Source: Aptenodytes patagonicus (taxonomy: Eukaryota; Chordata; Aves; Sphenisciformes; Spheniscidae). Taken from it: a DNA stretch of 64,000 nt. The notes under the pieces were generated by a model. It saw only the letters and a program-made list of their open reading frames with translations. It ran no database searches and was not told the origin of the DNA. Shown here in pieces: positions 49,201-61,140 of the stretch (position 1 is the stretch's first letter; each line of letters starts with the position of its first letter). Location of the stretch: the NCBI RefSeq assembly GCF_965638725.1, contig NC_134961.1, forward strand, positions 3,162,001 to 3,226,000, in the 5' to 3' direction. A program made the translations under genes and the position numbers.

Positions 49201-52200
49201 CCCTGCAACAACATAAGAATTTTTTATATTGAATCTAAATGGCTGCTAGAGGCAAGATAACAAAATAAGGCTATGTTGTTTTTATAGCTCCTCTAGTAAA
49301 CCGTATGAAATTTCTAGAAATTGCATAACCAAGTACTTAACCATTTGCAGGACAAAAAAGAAAAAAAAATAGAGGGAAAGGGCGGGGGGAGAGCTGGGAT
49401 GTTCCTCTAAACTGTTTTGATATACCTGATAACATGTTGGAACAGGGCAGAAAAATTAAACATTTTAGCTGAAAGAAATGTTATACTTTGAAGAGGAAAA
49501 ACTGATACAGCTGATCAGATAATTACCATTTTTGCTTTTTGCATGTGTTTAAGTTTTGACTCTGGGCAACTTTTAAAAAATCACCTTTTAGATGAGTCAC
49601 AACAAAGTAATTGCCTGAAGAAAAGGCTTGCAATGTGTTTTTTGCTTTTTTGTTTCACAAAAGGTGCTATCGACTTGGCAGCTAAAAGTGCTGGTATTAT
49701 CCCTGGTAGCCCTGTGCCTGTCCTGGATGCAGATGGTTTGTCGGGTGTATCTCCACTGTCACCAGATGGAGTGACCACGGTGGTAACAGGGCAGGAGTCA
49801 ACAGTAGTGCATCAGAATGGAGGCTCCATCACCACTGTAGAGGTCAGTCTCTTGAGCATGCTTTTTAAAGTAGTTCAGTGTCTCGCTCTTTCATTGTGTA
49901 AAAATGGTGAATGGAGTTACATCCAGTTGGCGGCCGGTCACGAGCGGTGTTCCCCAGGGCTCAGTACTGGGGCCGGTCTTGTTTAATATCTTTATTGATG
50001 ATCTGGATGAGGGGATTGAGTGCACCCTCAGTAAGTTTGCAGACGACACCAAGTTGGGTGGGAGTGTTGATCTGCTCGAGGGTAGGAAGGCTCTGCAGAG
50101 GGACCTGGACAGGCTGGATCGATGGGCCCAGGCCAACTGGATGAGGTTCAACAAGGCCAAGTGCCGGGTCCTGCACTTCGGCCACAACAACCCCATGCAG
50201 CGCTACAGGCTTGGGGAAGAGGGGCTGGAAAGCTGCCTGGCGGAAAAGGACCTGGGGGTGTTGGTCGACAGCCGGCTGAACATGAGCCGGCAGTGTGCCC
50301 AGGCGGCCAAGAAGGCCAATGGCATCCTGGCCTGTATCAGAAATAGTGTGGCCAGTAGGAGTAGGGAAGTGATCGTGCCCCTGTACTCGGCCCTGGTGAG
50401 GCCGCACCTCGAATACTGTGTTCAGTTTTGGGCCCCTCACTACAAGAAGGACGTTGAGGTGCTGGAGCGTGTCCAGAGAAGGGCAACGAGGCTGGTGAGG
50501 GGTCTGGAGCACAAGTCTTATGAGGAGCGGCTGAGGGAACTGGGACTGTTCAGCCTGGAGAAAAGGAGGCTGAGGGGAGACCTCATCGCTCTCTACAACT
50601 ACCTGAAAGGAAGTTGTAGCGAGGTGGGTGTTGGTCTTTTCTCCGAAGTAACAAGCGATAGGACGAGAGGAAATGGCCTCAAGTTGCGGCAGGGGAGGTT
50701 TAGATTGGATGTAAGGAAAAATTTCTTTACTGAAAGAGTGGTGAAACATTGGAACAGGCTGCCCAGGGAAGTGGTGGAGTCCCCATCCCTGGAGGTATTT
50801 AAAAGACGTGTAGATGAGGTGCTTAGGGACATGGTTTAGTGGGCCTGGTGGTGTTGGGTTGACGGTTGGACTCGATGATCTTAGAGGTCTTTTCCAACCT
50901 CAATGATTCTATGATTCTATGATTCTATAAAAAAGCTGTATTATTAATGACTGCTTCAGCGAGCTTTCTCCTGGAGCTTGCTGTTAAACACTTTTATCAT
51001 GGCAAACCCAATCTATGTTGTATAGTGCGTATTTCAGGGTTGAGGGATCAGATCATCATCACATTGAACAGATTTCCATCCTATAGAACAGCTTTCAGCT
51101 GTGAGACTGTTGAAGTTGGCCATCCAGAAATCTGGGCTTGAAAAGAAACAGTAGCATTTCAACAGACAGTAATTCAGGAGGGAATTTGGGGCAAAACATG
51201 GACTTTTAGGGATGTATTTGGAATGGAAGCTGTGATTTCTCCTTGCAGTTTCTTTCATTGAGACCCAAGATACATGTTGGTCCGTGTCATTTTCTCAGGG
51301 AGTTGATGGACGATTTTGAAAGGCACGATATGTAAAAAGAGTATGCATAAACGGTGATAGGCACTTGTCTCTTACCTCCCCAGCTATATTTGCAGCATTT
51401 TGTGTAAATGTTTGTCACTCACATGATTTCTGTTGTGCTTCTAGGGCTCGGGCCCTGGGTGTCGGGTTCCATTCATCAGCCTACCAACACGGCATGAGCA
51501 GGAGGCAGTTCCTGATGGCTTCCAGGTAGAGTATGTGTTGAAAGAACAGTTGTATGAAATAGGTAATGTTCTGAAAACACCACTGGTATTACTAGTTAAA
51601 ACCCCTTGTTCCCAGGTAATTGTACGCCATTGGTACTGTTTTGTGAGAATTGAAATCTCTAGCATCTGAAGAAATTTAAAGAAAGGGATTTAGGAAAGCT
51701 GCTTGAAGTTATGTGGGTACCATTCTCTAAAAAAGCAAAGCGAAGCTGACAGTCTCTGACCTCTGAAGGACAAACAGGTTTTACGTATTTCTTGATACAG
51801 TGGAGGAGTTTATAATTGCTGTGCTATATCGTACGTGTGTATTTTAGACTTCATAAAGAAAGATTTCAGCAATTGGCAGTCCCGCTGCTTGTATGTTGCT
51901 AAAGAAGGAATATTAAGACTAAAAGCGTGATTGTAATGCCAGCATCCTCTTCAGAGAATCACTTTTCTTTATGCTGGATCCAATAAGACATAGATACTTA
52001 AAAAGTAACTGTGGCAGCACCTAAGTTGTAAGTGTCATCATCCTACCCCAACTTCCTTCTCCAGTGGGATCCAGGACCTTGCGTTAGATACTCAAGCCTC
52101 AGAATACAGGCTTTTCTTTTTTCCAGTGGAGGCACTTTCCACCCTTCTGTGACAGGTACATGTGAAAAAGGTCAAATTAATTTGATTGGAGAGCATAAAG

Positions 52201-55200
52201 GAGGAGAAGAATTTTTTTTTTTTTTTTTTAATAGCACAGATGTTAGGACATGGACCTACTAGGCATTCGTTTGTGGTAACGGGGCCTTAGGTTCTGGTTC
52301 TTGCTCTCAGGACAGCTTTGTATATACTACATCAGAAAAAAACCACAAACAGTTCTATGATGAGGTATTAATAATGAGACTCCTCAAAAAAGATCAGTTG
52401 AGTTTTGGGAAGTCTGGCTGTAAAGAGGAGTGAGTTAGCAGTTTAAAATATTTATATACCCTTCAAGCAGTTACAGGTTTTTTGCCTATACAAAGGCAAA
52501 TTAATACTTAATTCTTAAGAACTGTCTTGTAGGTTCATCAAAATCATGTTAATTTTATTATTATGCTTGTTTCTGTTACGTAGGCTGTATTAAATATTCT
52601 TTGGAATGTTACAGACCCGTATTTTTTCAGATGATTTGGCAGGATATGGGCTGAAGCATATTTGTTTATGCTTACAGATATTTTTTGTGGAAAAAAAAAC
52701 CAAACAAATTTATTATATAAATAATATATTCCTAAAATTTTAGGAATATTAGCTGCTGGATTATTAGTCGTCTTTTTTTTTTTCCTTAAAGTCTGATCTT
52801 AATCTGATGCTTAGGAGCTAAGCTGTTGCTTTTCAGACGGATTTCCAAGTCCTTCATAAATTTATGAACAATTAACTCTGTTTCTTGTAACAGGGCGCAT
52901 CAGTCCTTTCTCTGTCAGAACTGTCCAAGACTCCCCTCCAAAATGGTCTTTCCACCCCTCCGCTTCCCTCATCAGAGGCTTCCAGTACCCGGCTCTCTCC
53001 TCCCAATGTTTCTGCTCTCTTGGATATTTCGCTGCCTGGACCACCTGAAGATGTGCTTTCTCAAGGGGAACCTGCCACTCAAATCAGTGATTCTATCATT
53101 GAAATAGCTATCAGCTCTGGTCAATACAGTAAGTCTGAGCTTGGCTAAAGTCTTCCCATTAACTTAAAAAAAAATCCCTGTCATCTTACATGTCAGCAGA
53201 AACTTTTCCAGGAAGCAGTTCTTGGGTTTTTTGGGGTTTTTTTAATATCTGTTGGAAATAAAATTATGTGCCTAGCCTTTATTTTCTAGCATATATAGGT
53301 GGTTTTTTGTTGGTTGTTGGGTTTTTTTCCCCTTTCTAAACATAAATTGGTGTAGTGTCCTGTAGCTTTACCGCATTGACTGAATCAGTGATTCCTGACA
53401 TTGGCTTACAGGTGAAGGTGTTTCTCTCTCTCCTGCAAAGCTGAACGGCAGTGACAGCTCCAAAAGTCTTCCATCCCCATCCAGTAGTCCTCAACAGAAC
53501 TGGATTGCCTCTCCCAGCCATGATCCCCAGTGGTACCCCAATGACTCCACAGACTCGTCTCTCAGCAGCTTGTTTTGTAAGTGTCAGTATGCAGAGAACT
53601 GCAACAAAAAAGCTCTTCCCTTTCAAAAAAAAAAAAAAAAAAAGCACTGTTTATTACAAGTGAATCCTTTGGAAAATCATAAACCCAGTAGGACATTTGT
53701 CGAATTCTTCCCTTACTTCTTGCTTTCATTTCAACAGTGCTGCCTTCAGACCGTTTTCCTTCTCTTTACAAGTCTGTTCCTGAAAAGATCCTATTGCTAG
53801 ATTGGGGCCCTTACCTTGGGACAAATAATTCCTTGGCAGTTCTTTGTAGTCTGTTTGGAGCCTGACTCATCAGATAGGTTGAGACATTTTGGCTGCTCTG
53901 CCAAAATGAAAAGATGCCCTTGGCTCTGCTGTTGGAAAAATAGACTCCGTTCTGTGCTTGGTGAGCATAATCCCAAAGACGTGAGATCACTGGGTTTGTT
54001 TGGGCTTTGGTTGGTGGTTTTTTTTAATTAGTATTTAATGGGGCCAGTGTAATGAGTCTCTGTACTGTTAGCAGCGTGCTGATGGTGTTCACGCTGGTAA
54101 GACATAATTTTTAAGCGATAAATAGATATCTGTCCTCCATTTTCAATTTCCTTGTCCTTCTCTTTATCCTCCCAATTGCAAACATTCAGTGCAGTGACTT
54201 ACTGATGTGCCTGTTCTTTATAGCAAGTTTCATCTCCCCTGAGAAGGGACGAAAAATGTTGCCAACTCCTGTTGGGACTGCCAGTGGCACCTCCTTACTG
54301 GGACCCAGCCTTCTGGATGGAAACTCACGGGACTCTTTTGTGTCACGGTCTCTGGCAGATGTAGCAGAGGTATGTCATCAAATTACATCCAGCTGTCTGC
54401 TTCCTTTTTTAGAGCAGTGTTATTGTATATTGTCCGTCATACCTTCCTGAGATACTTAAGGCAAAGATGCTTTGACATCTGCACTTTAGCTTAGTAAAAC
54501 AGGGTTACAGTCTTAACAGAAAGATGTAAAATGACTTGAGGGTATACTGCACCAGAGCTGGTGCAGGAAGCTGTTGGGAGCACCTTCGACCCAGGTTCTT
54601 TTTGCTGGGGGAGGTCGTGTTTACCTTGTTGGACATATCTTTGTTTCGACAGAGTTGTAATCCTTCTGTTTTGTGTGTCCTGCTTTGTAGAGCAGGAATT
54701 GAAAATACCAAAGATGAGAGAAAGGTTAATACTGATGCAGCTACAGTACAGTCGGAGGACTGGTAGAAAAAATACATAGGTCCAGAAGGAAGAAGCAGGA
54801 AATGGCTAATACTGAGTTACCTGAGAGAACGGCAGGTCCTTATGCTGCTGAGTTATTTTCTCTGTTGGTAGAATTATCCTTCTGTTTTGAAACCTTTTGG
54901 AGGGGTAGAGTGAAGACTAGCATTTACTAAGGCTTTGATACGCTTGAGGACAGAGCTCCCTTTCAGAGGGACAGAGACAGACTGGAGGAATGAGCTGCCA
55001 GGAAAATTACGGAATTCAGCAAGGACAAATGCAAAGTCCTGCCCGTGGGAAGGAATAACCCCGACAGCACTATAGGCTGGAGACTGACTGTTTAGGACGC
55101 AGCTCTGCTGAGAAGTACCTGGGCATCTTGACAGACGGCAAGCTGAACATGAGCCAGGATGTTCTGTGGCAGCTAAGACGACCAACAGTGTCGCGGGCTG

Positions 55201-56598
55201 TTTCAGCAGGAGAATACCTAGTAGGCTGAACAACGTGGCGATTATCCCACTCTACTCAACAGCTGTGAGACCACGTCTAGAATATTGTGACCAGTTTTGA
55301 GCACCCAATACAGGAAAGGCATAGATAAACTGGAGCAAGTTCAGCAGAGGGCCACCAAGATGATTAGGGGGCTGAAGCACCCGTCTGTGAGGAAAGGCTG
55401 ATGGTACTGGGCTTGTTCAACCTGGAGGAGGCGTCGGGGCAGGAGGGACCTAACTGCCTGCCAGTACTTGCAGGGTGGTCATCACAAAGATGTAGCCAGG
55501 CCCTTCACAGAGTGGTGATGCATGGTGGGAGGAATCGGAGCAAAAGCTGAACTGAGAAAGGTTCTGACTACATATAAAGAAAAACTTTTTCACCCTGAGG
55601 ACAGTCAGGCAGGGGAACAGGTTGCCTAGAGACGTTGTGCAGCGTCTGTCTTCAGAGCTTTTTACGACTAACATGGATAAAGCCCTGAGTAAGCTGGTCC
55701 GTCCTCCTAGGTGAACCTGCTTTGAGCAGGAGGTTGAACTAGAGACCTCTTCAGCTCCCTTCCAATCTTAATTGTCCTACAGTTTACAGTCGTTGACTCA
55801 GTGTAACATCATGTACATTGTAACTTTGTGGGGGCTTGCCCTGATGGAAGGAAAACGTCATTCCTCCGTTGCCCTTTGGATTTGAGTAAGGAGGTTCTGT
55901 ACAGACCTTGTAACCAGAAGCTGCAGCAAGCTCATGCTGTTTTAATGTGCCCTTGGCAGCTTCAGACTCCACACACAGCTCCACTTCCTGGCAGAAATAA
56001 GATTCTGCTTACTAGGTGGTGAGAATCTGTCAAGGCGTGTGTTAATTAAAGGATTATATCATAATTTATTTGTGTGGATTTGAAGTGACGTTGCAGCCCT
56101 TGATCTTACAAACTGCCTTCAGAAGAAAATGGGATATGGCACCATTTTAGGCACGCCACATGAAATTCCACCTGAACACAAGAAAACTTTTTTAATGTGA
56201 GGGTGGTCAAACACTGAAACAAGTTGACCAGAGAGGTTGTGGAATCTCCATTCGTGGAGATAACTCAACACCTGGCTGGACAAGGTCCAGGGCAACCTGT
56301 CCTAGCTGACCCTACTTGAGCAGGCTGGTTGGACAAAAGGATCTCAAGGTGTCCCTTCCAACCTCAACAGTTCTGTGGTTCTGTGAAATTTCCACTGACA
56401 TGTAGTTCTTCTCTTCTCTCTTCTCTCTTCTAGGTGGTGGATTCCCAGCTGGCTTGCATGATGAATGAGAACAGCATAGATTACATATCTCGTTTTAATG
56501 ACCTTGCCCAGGAACTGTCAATACCTGAGCCAACCCGCAGGGAAATTCTGTTTGATGGAGGAGGAGGTGGTCCCCCAATTGGGGATCTCTCACAGTGA
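35099..56598 (+). CDS. CRAMP1: CRAMP1, cramped chromatin regulator homolog (15 exons, 5' part missing)
   Basis: Vertebrate relative of Drosophila cramped, a nuclear SANT-domain protein of the Polycomb-linked group; in vertebrates it has been tied to linker histone H1 gene expression. Coding exons: 35099-35184, 35927-36050, 37217-37298, 38365-39630, 42061-42238, 45614-45795, 46460-46534, 47768-47849, 48564-48668, 49664-49842, 51445-51525, 52894-53128, 53412-53576, 54224-54369, 56434-56598 (TGA). All have AG/GT borders and all phases agree, giving about 1,049 codons. This corresponds to human residues from about 270 to the end of about 1,270. Landmarks: [65 protein letters not shown] and, at the end, [19 protein letters not shown]. 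The first exon completes a glycine codon left by an exon outside the window. The SANT-domain exons are not seen between 30.6 and 35.1 kb. Confidence 0.95.
38365..39630 (+). CDS. CRAMP1: CRAMP1 large central exon
   Basis: This 1,266-base exon is 422 codons in phase 0. It opens [11 protein letters not shown], then [30 protein letters not shown] and [19 protein letters not shown], all conserved. A long serine/threonine-rich, poorly conserved middle follows, then a conserved cluster of [17 protein letters not shown] and [20 protein letters not shown], and it ends at [11 protein letters not shown] before GTAAGT. A polypyrimidine-rich intron with a 20-base T run (near 38267-38286) lies just upstream. 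Confidence 0.93.
39980..40070 (-). repeat. CR1 3' end fragment
   Basis: The stretch with AGCCCAGGTTGGAAGGGACC and ATCTGGTCCAACCTTC is the reverse of the conserved CR1 3' end. It is short, old and lies in a CRAMP1 intron. Confidence 0.65.
42061..49842 (+). CDS. CRAMP1: CRAMP1 middle exons (six)
   Basis: Exons of 178, 182, 75, 82, 105 and 179 bases. Recognisable stretches are [46 protein letters not shown] (a basic patch, possibly a nuclear-localisation or DNA-binding segment), [16 protein letters not shown] [14 protein letters not shown], and [20 protein letters not shown]. Each exon joins the next in phase. Introns hold only repeats: one short CR1 tail at 43.5 kb and simple tracts. Confidence 0.9.
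43500..43566 (+). repeat. CR1 3' tail fragment
   Basis: Ends with TTGGACTCGATGATCTTAGA, GGTCTTTTCCAGCC and GTTCTGTGATTCTATAG, the same 3' end as the CR1 copy at 50.8 kb. It is a very short 5'-truncated insertion in a CRAMP1 intron. Confidence 0.75.
49904..50930 (+). mobile_element. 5'-truncated CR1 with intact RT C-terminal frame
   Basis: Starts inside the reverse transcriptase ([20 protein letters not shown]) and includes the catalytic FADDTKLG. It stays open for 311 codons to the natural stop at 50839 (ends VDEVLRDMV). The 3' untranslated part ends in three ATGATTCT units at about 50906-50928. No frameshifts are seen, so the insertion is recent. It sits in the CRAMP1 intron between exons ending 49842 and starting 51445, only about 60 bases after the donor site and on the sense strand. 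Confidence 0.9.
51445..56598 (+). CDS. CRAMP1: CRAMP1 C-terminal exons (five)
   Basis: Exons of 81, 235, 165, 146 and 165 bases. The protein is serine/proline-rich with conserved islands: [88 protein letters not shown] and [20 protein letters not shown]. It ends GDLSQ then TGA at 56596-56598. The two ends of this block are separated by introns that carry old CR1 pieces. Confidence 0.93.
54950..55795 (+). repeat. old CR1 fragment
   Basis: A degraded CR1 RT/3' region: GGCAAGCTGAACATGAGCCA, AGAATATTGTGACCAGTTTT, ACTGGAGCAAGTTCAGCAGA and an end with AGCTCCCTTCCAATCTTAAT. The frame is broken many times. It lies in the last CRAMP1 intron and is of a different subfamily from the intact copy at 49.9 kb. 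Confidence 0.8.
56155..56395 (+). repeat. CR1 3' end fragment
   Basis: Contains GAGAGGTTGTGGAATCTCCA, then GTGTCCCTTCCAACCTCAAC and GTTCTGTGGTTCTGTGA, the conserved CR1 3' end. It lies directly before the acceptor of the last CRAMP1 exon (about 40 bases away). Confidence 0.8.
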
Positions 56599-59500
56599 GT
56601 GTATGAGACCAGCAGGCTGGTGTAGACTGTTCAGCTAAAGTTGGAGCTTGCAGCGCTGGATCATGGCAAGGGCAGGTTGCAGAGAAGCAGCTGAGGCTCA
56701 GTTGTCCCTGTCTTGTGCGCTTCTTTCTAAAAGATAAGCATTGTCTTCAAAGGTCTGAAGAAGTACTTGCAAGTCCTGGAATGTGCAATATACTTGGAAC
56801 AACGAAACATGGCGTAGTATTACAGGAAATGGTGTGTCCCCTGCATCAGCGATGTAAGATGGCAGGTTTATGGGACAGTCCTGGACTTGTACTTTGGAAT
56901 GGCCTAAGCAAGAAGCTCAAGCAGGGAAGGGTATTGCCAGAAGCTCCCCTACGCGAATTATTTTTTGCGTAGTAATCAAAATGCCATGATTTGGGATCCA
57001 CATTGAAGTTTTGGAGGATGAAGGGTGGGGGTGGGTATGGGAACCATTTTGCATCTTGACATGTCCTAGTTGGCACTCTTTTTATCAATCAGTCAAACTG
57101 AAGTTTCTTGCACTCTCTTCAAAGGCGCTGCAACTCTACGATGCTTCGTTTTTATAGACCATTCTGTTTCTTTGGCTATGTTTTGTTGTTTGACCATTCC
57201 AGCAGGGGCACGTACCTGTTTTCTTGTTTTGTAGGGGAGCTCTGATTCACCCTACTCCCAGTATTGCATGGATCCTTGGGGAGTTTCCTCTATTTTTAAA
57301 CCCCATCACGTGTCACAGTCATCATCATCCTGACTGCACTCATATTCTCCACCTTTGAGATTCTTCATCGCATTGCACAGTTCACCCCATGAGTGGGAGA
57401 GTGCTTTGTTTGCTTTCCCTGAAGAACGGTTGCTTTTTAAGTCAGGAGACACTGCAAAAGAGCTTACTGGAGTCATTATGAAAGCTTTGTCATAATTAGT
57501 CTTGGCTTTGCTGGAAACCTGTATATATTGCCATCTTTCTTCACAAAAACTGAGGATTTACCTGGGAGAGGAAATAGGAAAGAATATTGTCATGTATAGA
57601 AACAAATAATATGTGAATGCTAAAGTTGTTAAGATCTGTTTTGTGTCATGAAGAGGAGAGGTGTCAAGCCCTAGCTTAAGCCCTTAGTCCTTCCTTATTT
57701 CCTCCTTGTTCTGTGAATTCCAGGTGCTCTGTAGTACCTCAGGGCATCATTTTTCATTATAGTCACTCCCAGGCACTAGTGGATCTGGTACTCCATCTAC
57801 TAAATCCCTATGCATTTAATGTTAGTGTTCCAATATTTGAAAGACCCAGATCCTGATACCAGCGGGTTCAAAGGAATAGAAAGTTACTTTCTCTACAGCT
57901 GGTTGTCCGTCGATTCTACCTTTATAACTCAGGAGACTTTTCCTATTTCCTTTCCTGCTGGTCACGAGGGAGAATACCTTTATTGTGCCCCTTTTTTTTA
58001 AGCACTTGTCTGCTTCTCCAGTAAGAGGATGTCCCTTGGCCGTTTTAAGTAGCTCTGAACTTATCCAAGGGACTAGTCCTATATAAACCTCAACTTTATA
58101 TTATTAATAAATAAACAAAACTTCTCCATCTCTTAGGCTATTATCAGGGGTTCATTTTCCCAACTTGCACTATACTTGGTGGATGTAGTTCTACCTGCCT
58201 TTAGCTACTTTTACAAGGCATTTGACTGGGAGTTTCTTCTTGTAACCTTGCTCACGATGCACTGATTGGATTTGCTGTTTTCCCAGTCACTTTACCCTGC
58301 TTTCTGCAGATTTTTTTTTTAACCGCTATGTAGTTTGCCTTATGCTTTCTGTCGTTAAGAGAAAAATGTAACACGTTTTCTGATGCACCTTTTGTGTGGC
58401 CCAGAGCAACTTTCCTGATTTCACTCAAAATTAGTGAGATTTGGATGACATTCCAAGACCCCACGTATCAGGTTGCTACATTCTCCTCCGACGTAGGAAC
58501 CATACGGATGTGTAAAAACAGCGTTAGTACAATTAGATGGTCCCAACAGGGAGGCAAACCTGTATTACTAGCAAGAAAACAATCATGACTAGAGGAATGG
58601 AGAATTTAATACCTGTGGGCTAACTTTGTATTCTGACTGCACGTCATGTGGGATATTAAGTCCTTCTGTCATTATTCCTCTTTCATTATTCTTACAGAGC
58701 CTTGTTTGACAATTCTGATGCAATTATCAGGAAATCATGTAAACCTAGAATACAAAAAGTTGAAGGCTGTCAGAAACATGAAGCTGAGGAGTGTATCGTT
58801 CTCAGCATTCATCCTTGGTATGGAGAGGATACCCATTAATCTCAAGAGTCATTCCCTCTAAAACTTTTAAGTTTCACTTAGAGTTGAGCTGTATTTTGGT
58901 TCGGCCTTTCCCAGCTTGTTTCCTCTTGGTTTTGGCTTCTTAACGTTAGTAATGCTGATTATCCTATATGCTGTACCTCCAAAAATCCTTCGGACTTGCA
59001 GGACAAAAGTAGAGGGCTCCTACTGTACCTGTGGATTATGGGACATGCAGGAGGAGATGTTGATACATTCTAATCAAGTACTGTATTAAAAAAAAAAATC
59101 TGAACTCTCATTCTTAAACTTCTGAATATTGAAAGACCAGCCTGATGGTCTACAGTGTATTTACGTAGCTTGACAAGCATTTCCTCTGTATCGATGCTGG
59201 TAGCGGAGTGGATGTGACGCTGGTTTTGACTCTTGGGTTGCCTAGAATAAGTGCCAGTGTTGCTGCGCCTATATGGCAGAGCACTTCATCGATGAAGATC
59301 TGTGAAGACTTTCTGCCGCCTGATACGGGGAGCTGTCAAGCTGCCCTTTCTCAGCCCATTCAGTTGCCATAGGGGAATAATAGAATTGCAGAATGAAGTC
59401 AGCACAGTGGCTATTTTTAACGATGCCATGAGATCAGAAAACGTTAATATCCTGAACCTTTGCAAGTAGACTTGGACTGCCAAGTCATAACAAAAGTGGA

Positions 59501-59886
59501 AATGACAGAGGTCAGTTCAGCACTCAGAATTTTGTGGTTAGAAATGTGTTTGGCATCAGCCTCTTAAAAGTTGTTATTATGAAACAGAATTTGGTTTCAG
59601 AAATGTCATGCTTTGCAAACTGCAGTTTAATAATAAAGCCCTTTCAGGACAAGTAAGTCTTATCAGGGAAAAACGTGAAAATAACGTAGGTCATTGTGGT
59701 AATTTTGAATTGATGCAGAATTTGTTATCCTTATTATGTGAAAGGTCACTTAAACACACCTCTGATTCCACCAGTTCTAGATTTCAGGTGGATGTGCTTT
59801 ACAATACTAATCATCATCAGTTTGTGCCTAAGACTGCTAAGTGAAAAATCGGGGTGGGGTGGGTGGGTGTAGGAGGTGTGTGGGGG

Positions 59887-59972
59887 TATGTATATACACA
59901 CACACACTATATATATATGTACACACACACGTATATATGTATGCTTGTGTGTGTGTGTATATATATATTTTT
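59887..59972. repeat. TA/CA/GT dinucleotide repeat
   Basis: Alternating (TA), (CA), (TA), (CA), (TA), (GT), (TA) blocks. The CA and GT arms are complementary and could fold back in the CRAMP1 3' UTR transcript. It is probably a variable microsatellite. Confidence 0.75.
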
Positions 59973-61105
59973 TATAAAACACAAAACTCTTTCAATTTTA
60001 ATTATTTCAGCTTCCCCAACAGAAGTAACAAAATCCGTATGTGTAACAATGTCAGCCTATCCTAAGCAAACATTCCAGCAAGTTATACTGAAATGCACGC
60101 AGGATTGTTTTTGAGGTAAACAGGACTTCGTTAGCTTAATAGCTTCTTGGGGCACTGTAAGGTGGTTGGAGAGGACAAATGGACACTAACAACCTCCAGT
60201 TCTAGTATTAATTGCTCTAGGCTTTCCCCGTGTTGGATTAGTGACTATATATAATAAGGAAGTTCTGAGTAGCTCAGCAAGGTGAATGGCAGAAAATTCA
60301 GTCTTTGTTGCCATCATAGTCTGGGTGAAAAGCAGTACTGCATCCTAAGAGTTCGATCTACCCATGTGTGCGCTAACTGGGTTTTCTGCTGGGTGTTGCA
60401 TCCTGATTACCCACACAATTCATTTATCCTTTATCACTAAATCTACTAAGCATAGGAATACTAATTGGTTTTAATATGGCATTGTTAAGCCTTTTCTTGA
60501 CACCCCTCTTTGTATTTCTAAATGGAATTAAATGGCTTGGATCAAATCTAATCTATAAAGACATCTCATTTACTGACTCCGCAGATCCCAGAGTGGAAAT
60601 TACGTTGCATTTTGGTTTTTACACTCAGACTTTGGATGCATTTATAAGGAAAGTACTGCACTTTTTTTTAACCTTTTCAAACCTTTGAATCTCTTAATTT
60701 CACAGCAAGTTGTAAATGTTAACTAAGTGAAACCTTGGCAAGCACTACGGCAATAAGTTATCATTAATTACTGAAACATGGTAACTGCTTTAGAGCTTAT
60801 GGTTCTGGCAGCAAAATTTAATGCTGTTTCTTTTAATAATAGTTAAGCCATATCATCTAAGGTTTCTGGCTTGTTTGAGATGTGAATTTGTTTTATAGAT
60901 TATAAATATACCTATATAGTGTATGTATAAAGCAGAATGCCTGTCCTTACTGATTATTTTTTGTACCATATTGTAAATTATATTATTTATTCTTTACCAA
61001 TTTTGGAAAAAGGTGTTTTGGTTATTTAATATAATATACAAAAGCTGTTAAACTTCCTCTGTTTAAATTTCCAATTCAACTTGTAAAGCTGTTTTTATTC
61101 TTGTG

Positions 61106-61111
61106 CATAAA
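61106..61111 (+). terminator. candidate distal CRAMP1 polyadenylation signal
   Basis: A CATAAA variant followed about 35-45 bases later by a GT-rich stretch (TTATGTCCAGTGTGTT). The canonical AATAAA copies at 58106 and 59632 could give shorter transcripts. Confidence 0.35.
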
Positions 61112-61140
61112 TACATACTAATACTTGGTCTAACTTATGT

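Larger units (their letters stand above)
56599..61140 (+). other. CRAMP1: CRAMP1 3' untranslated region
   Basis: About 4.5 kb of non-coding, AT-rich sequence after the stop codon. Long 3' UTRs are usual for this gene. It contains a TA/CA/GT repeat (59887-59969) and candidate AATAAA signals at 58106, 58110 and 59632. The distal end is set by similarity in style (TTGTAAATTATATTATTTAT) and a CATAAA variant near 61106, so the 3' border is approximate. Confidence 0.5.

Noticed and set aside
49961..50749. 262-codon - strand open frame in the CRAMP1 intron
   Set aside because: It is antisense to the intact CR1 RT frame and is a shadow.
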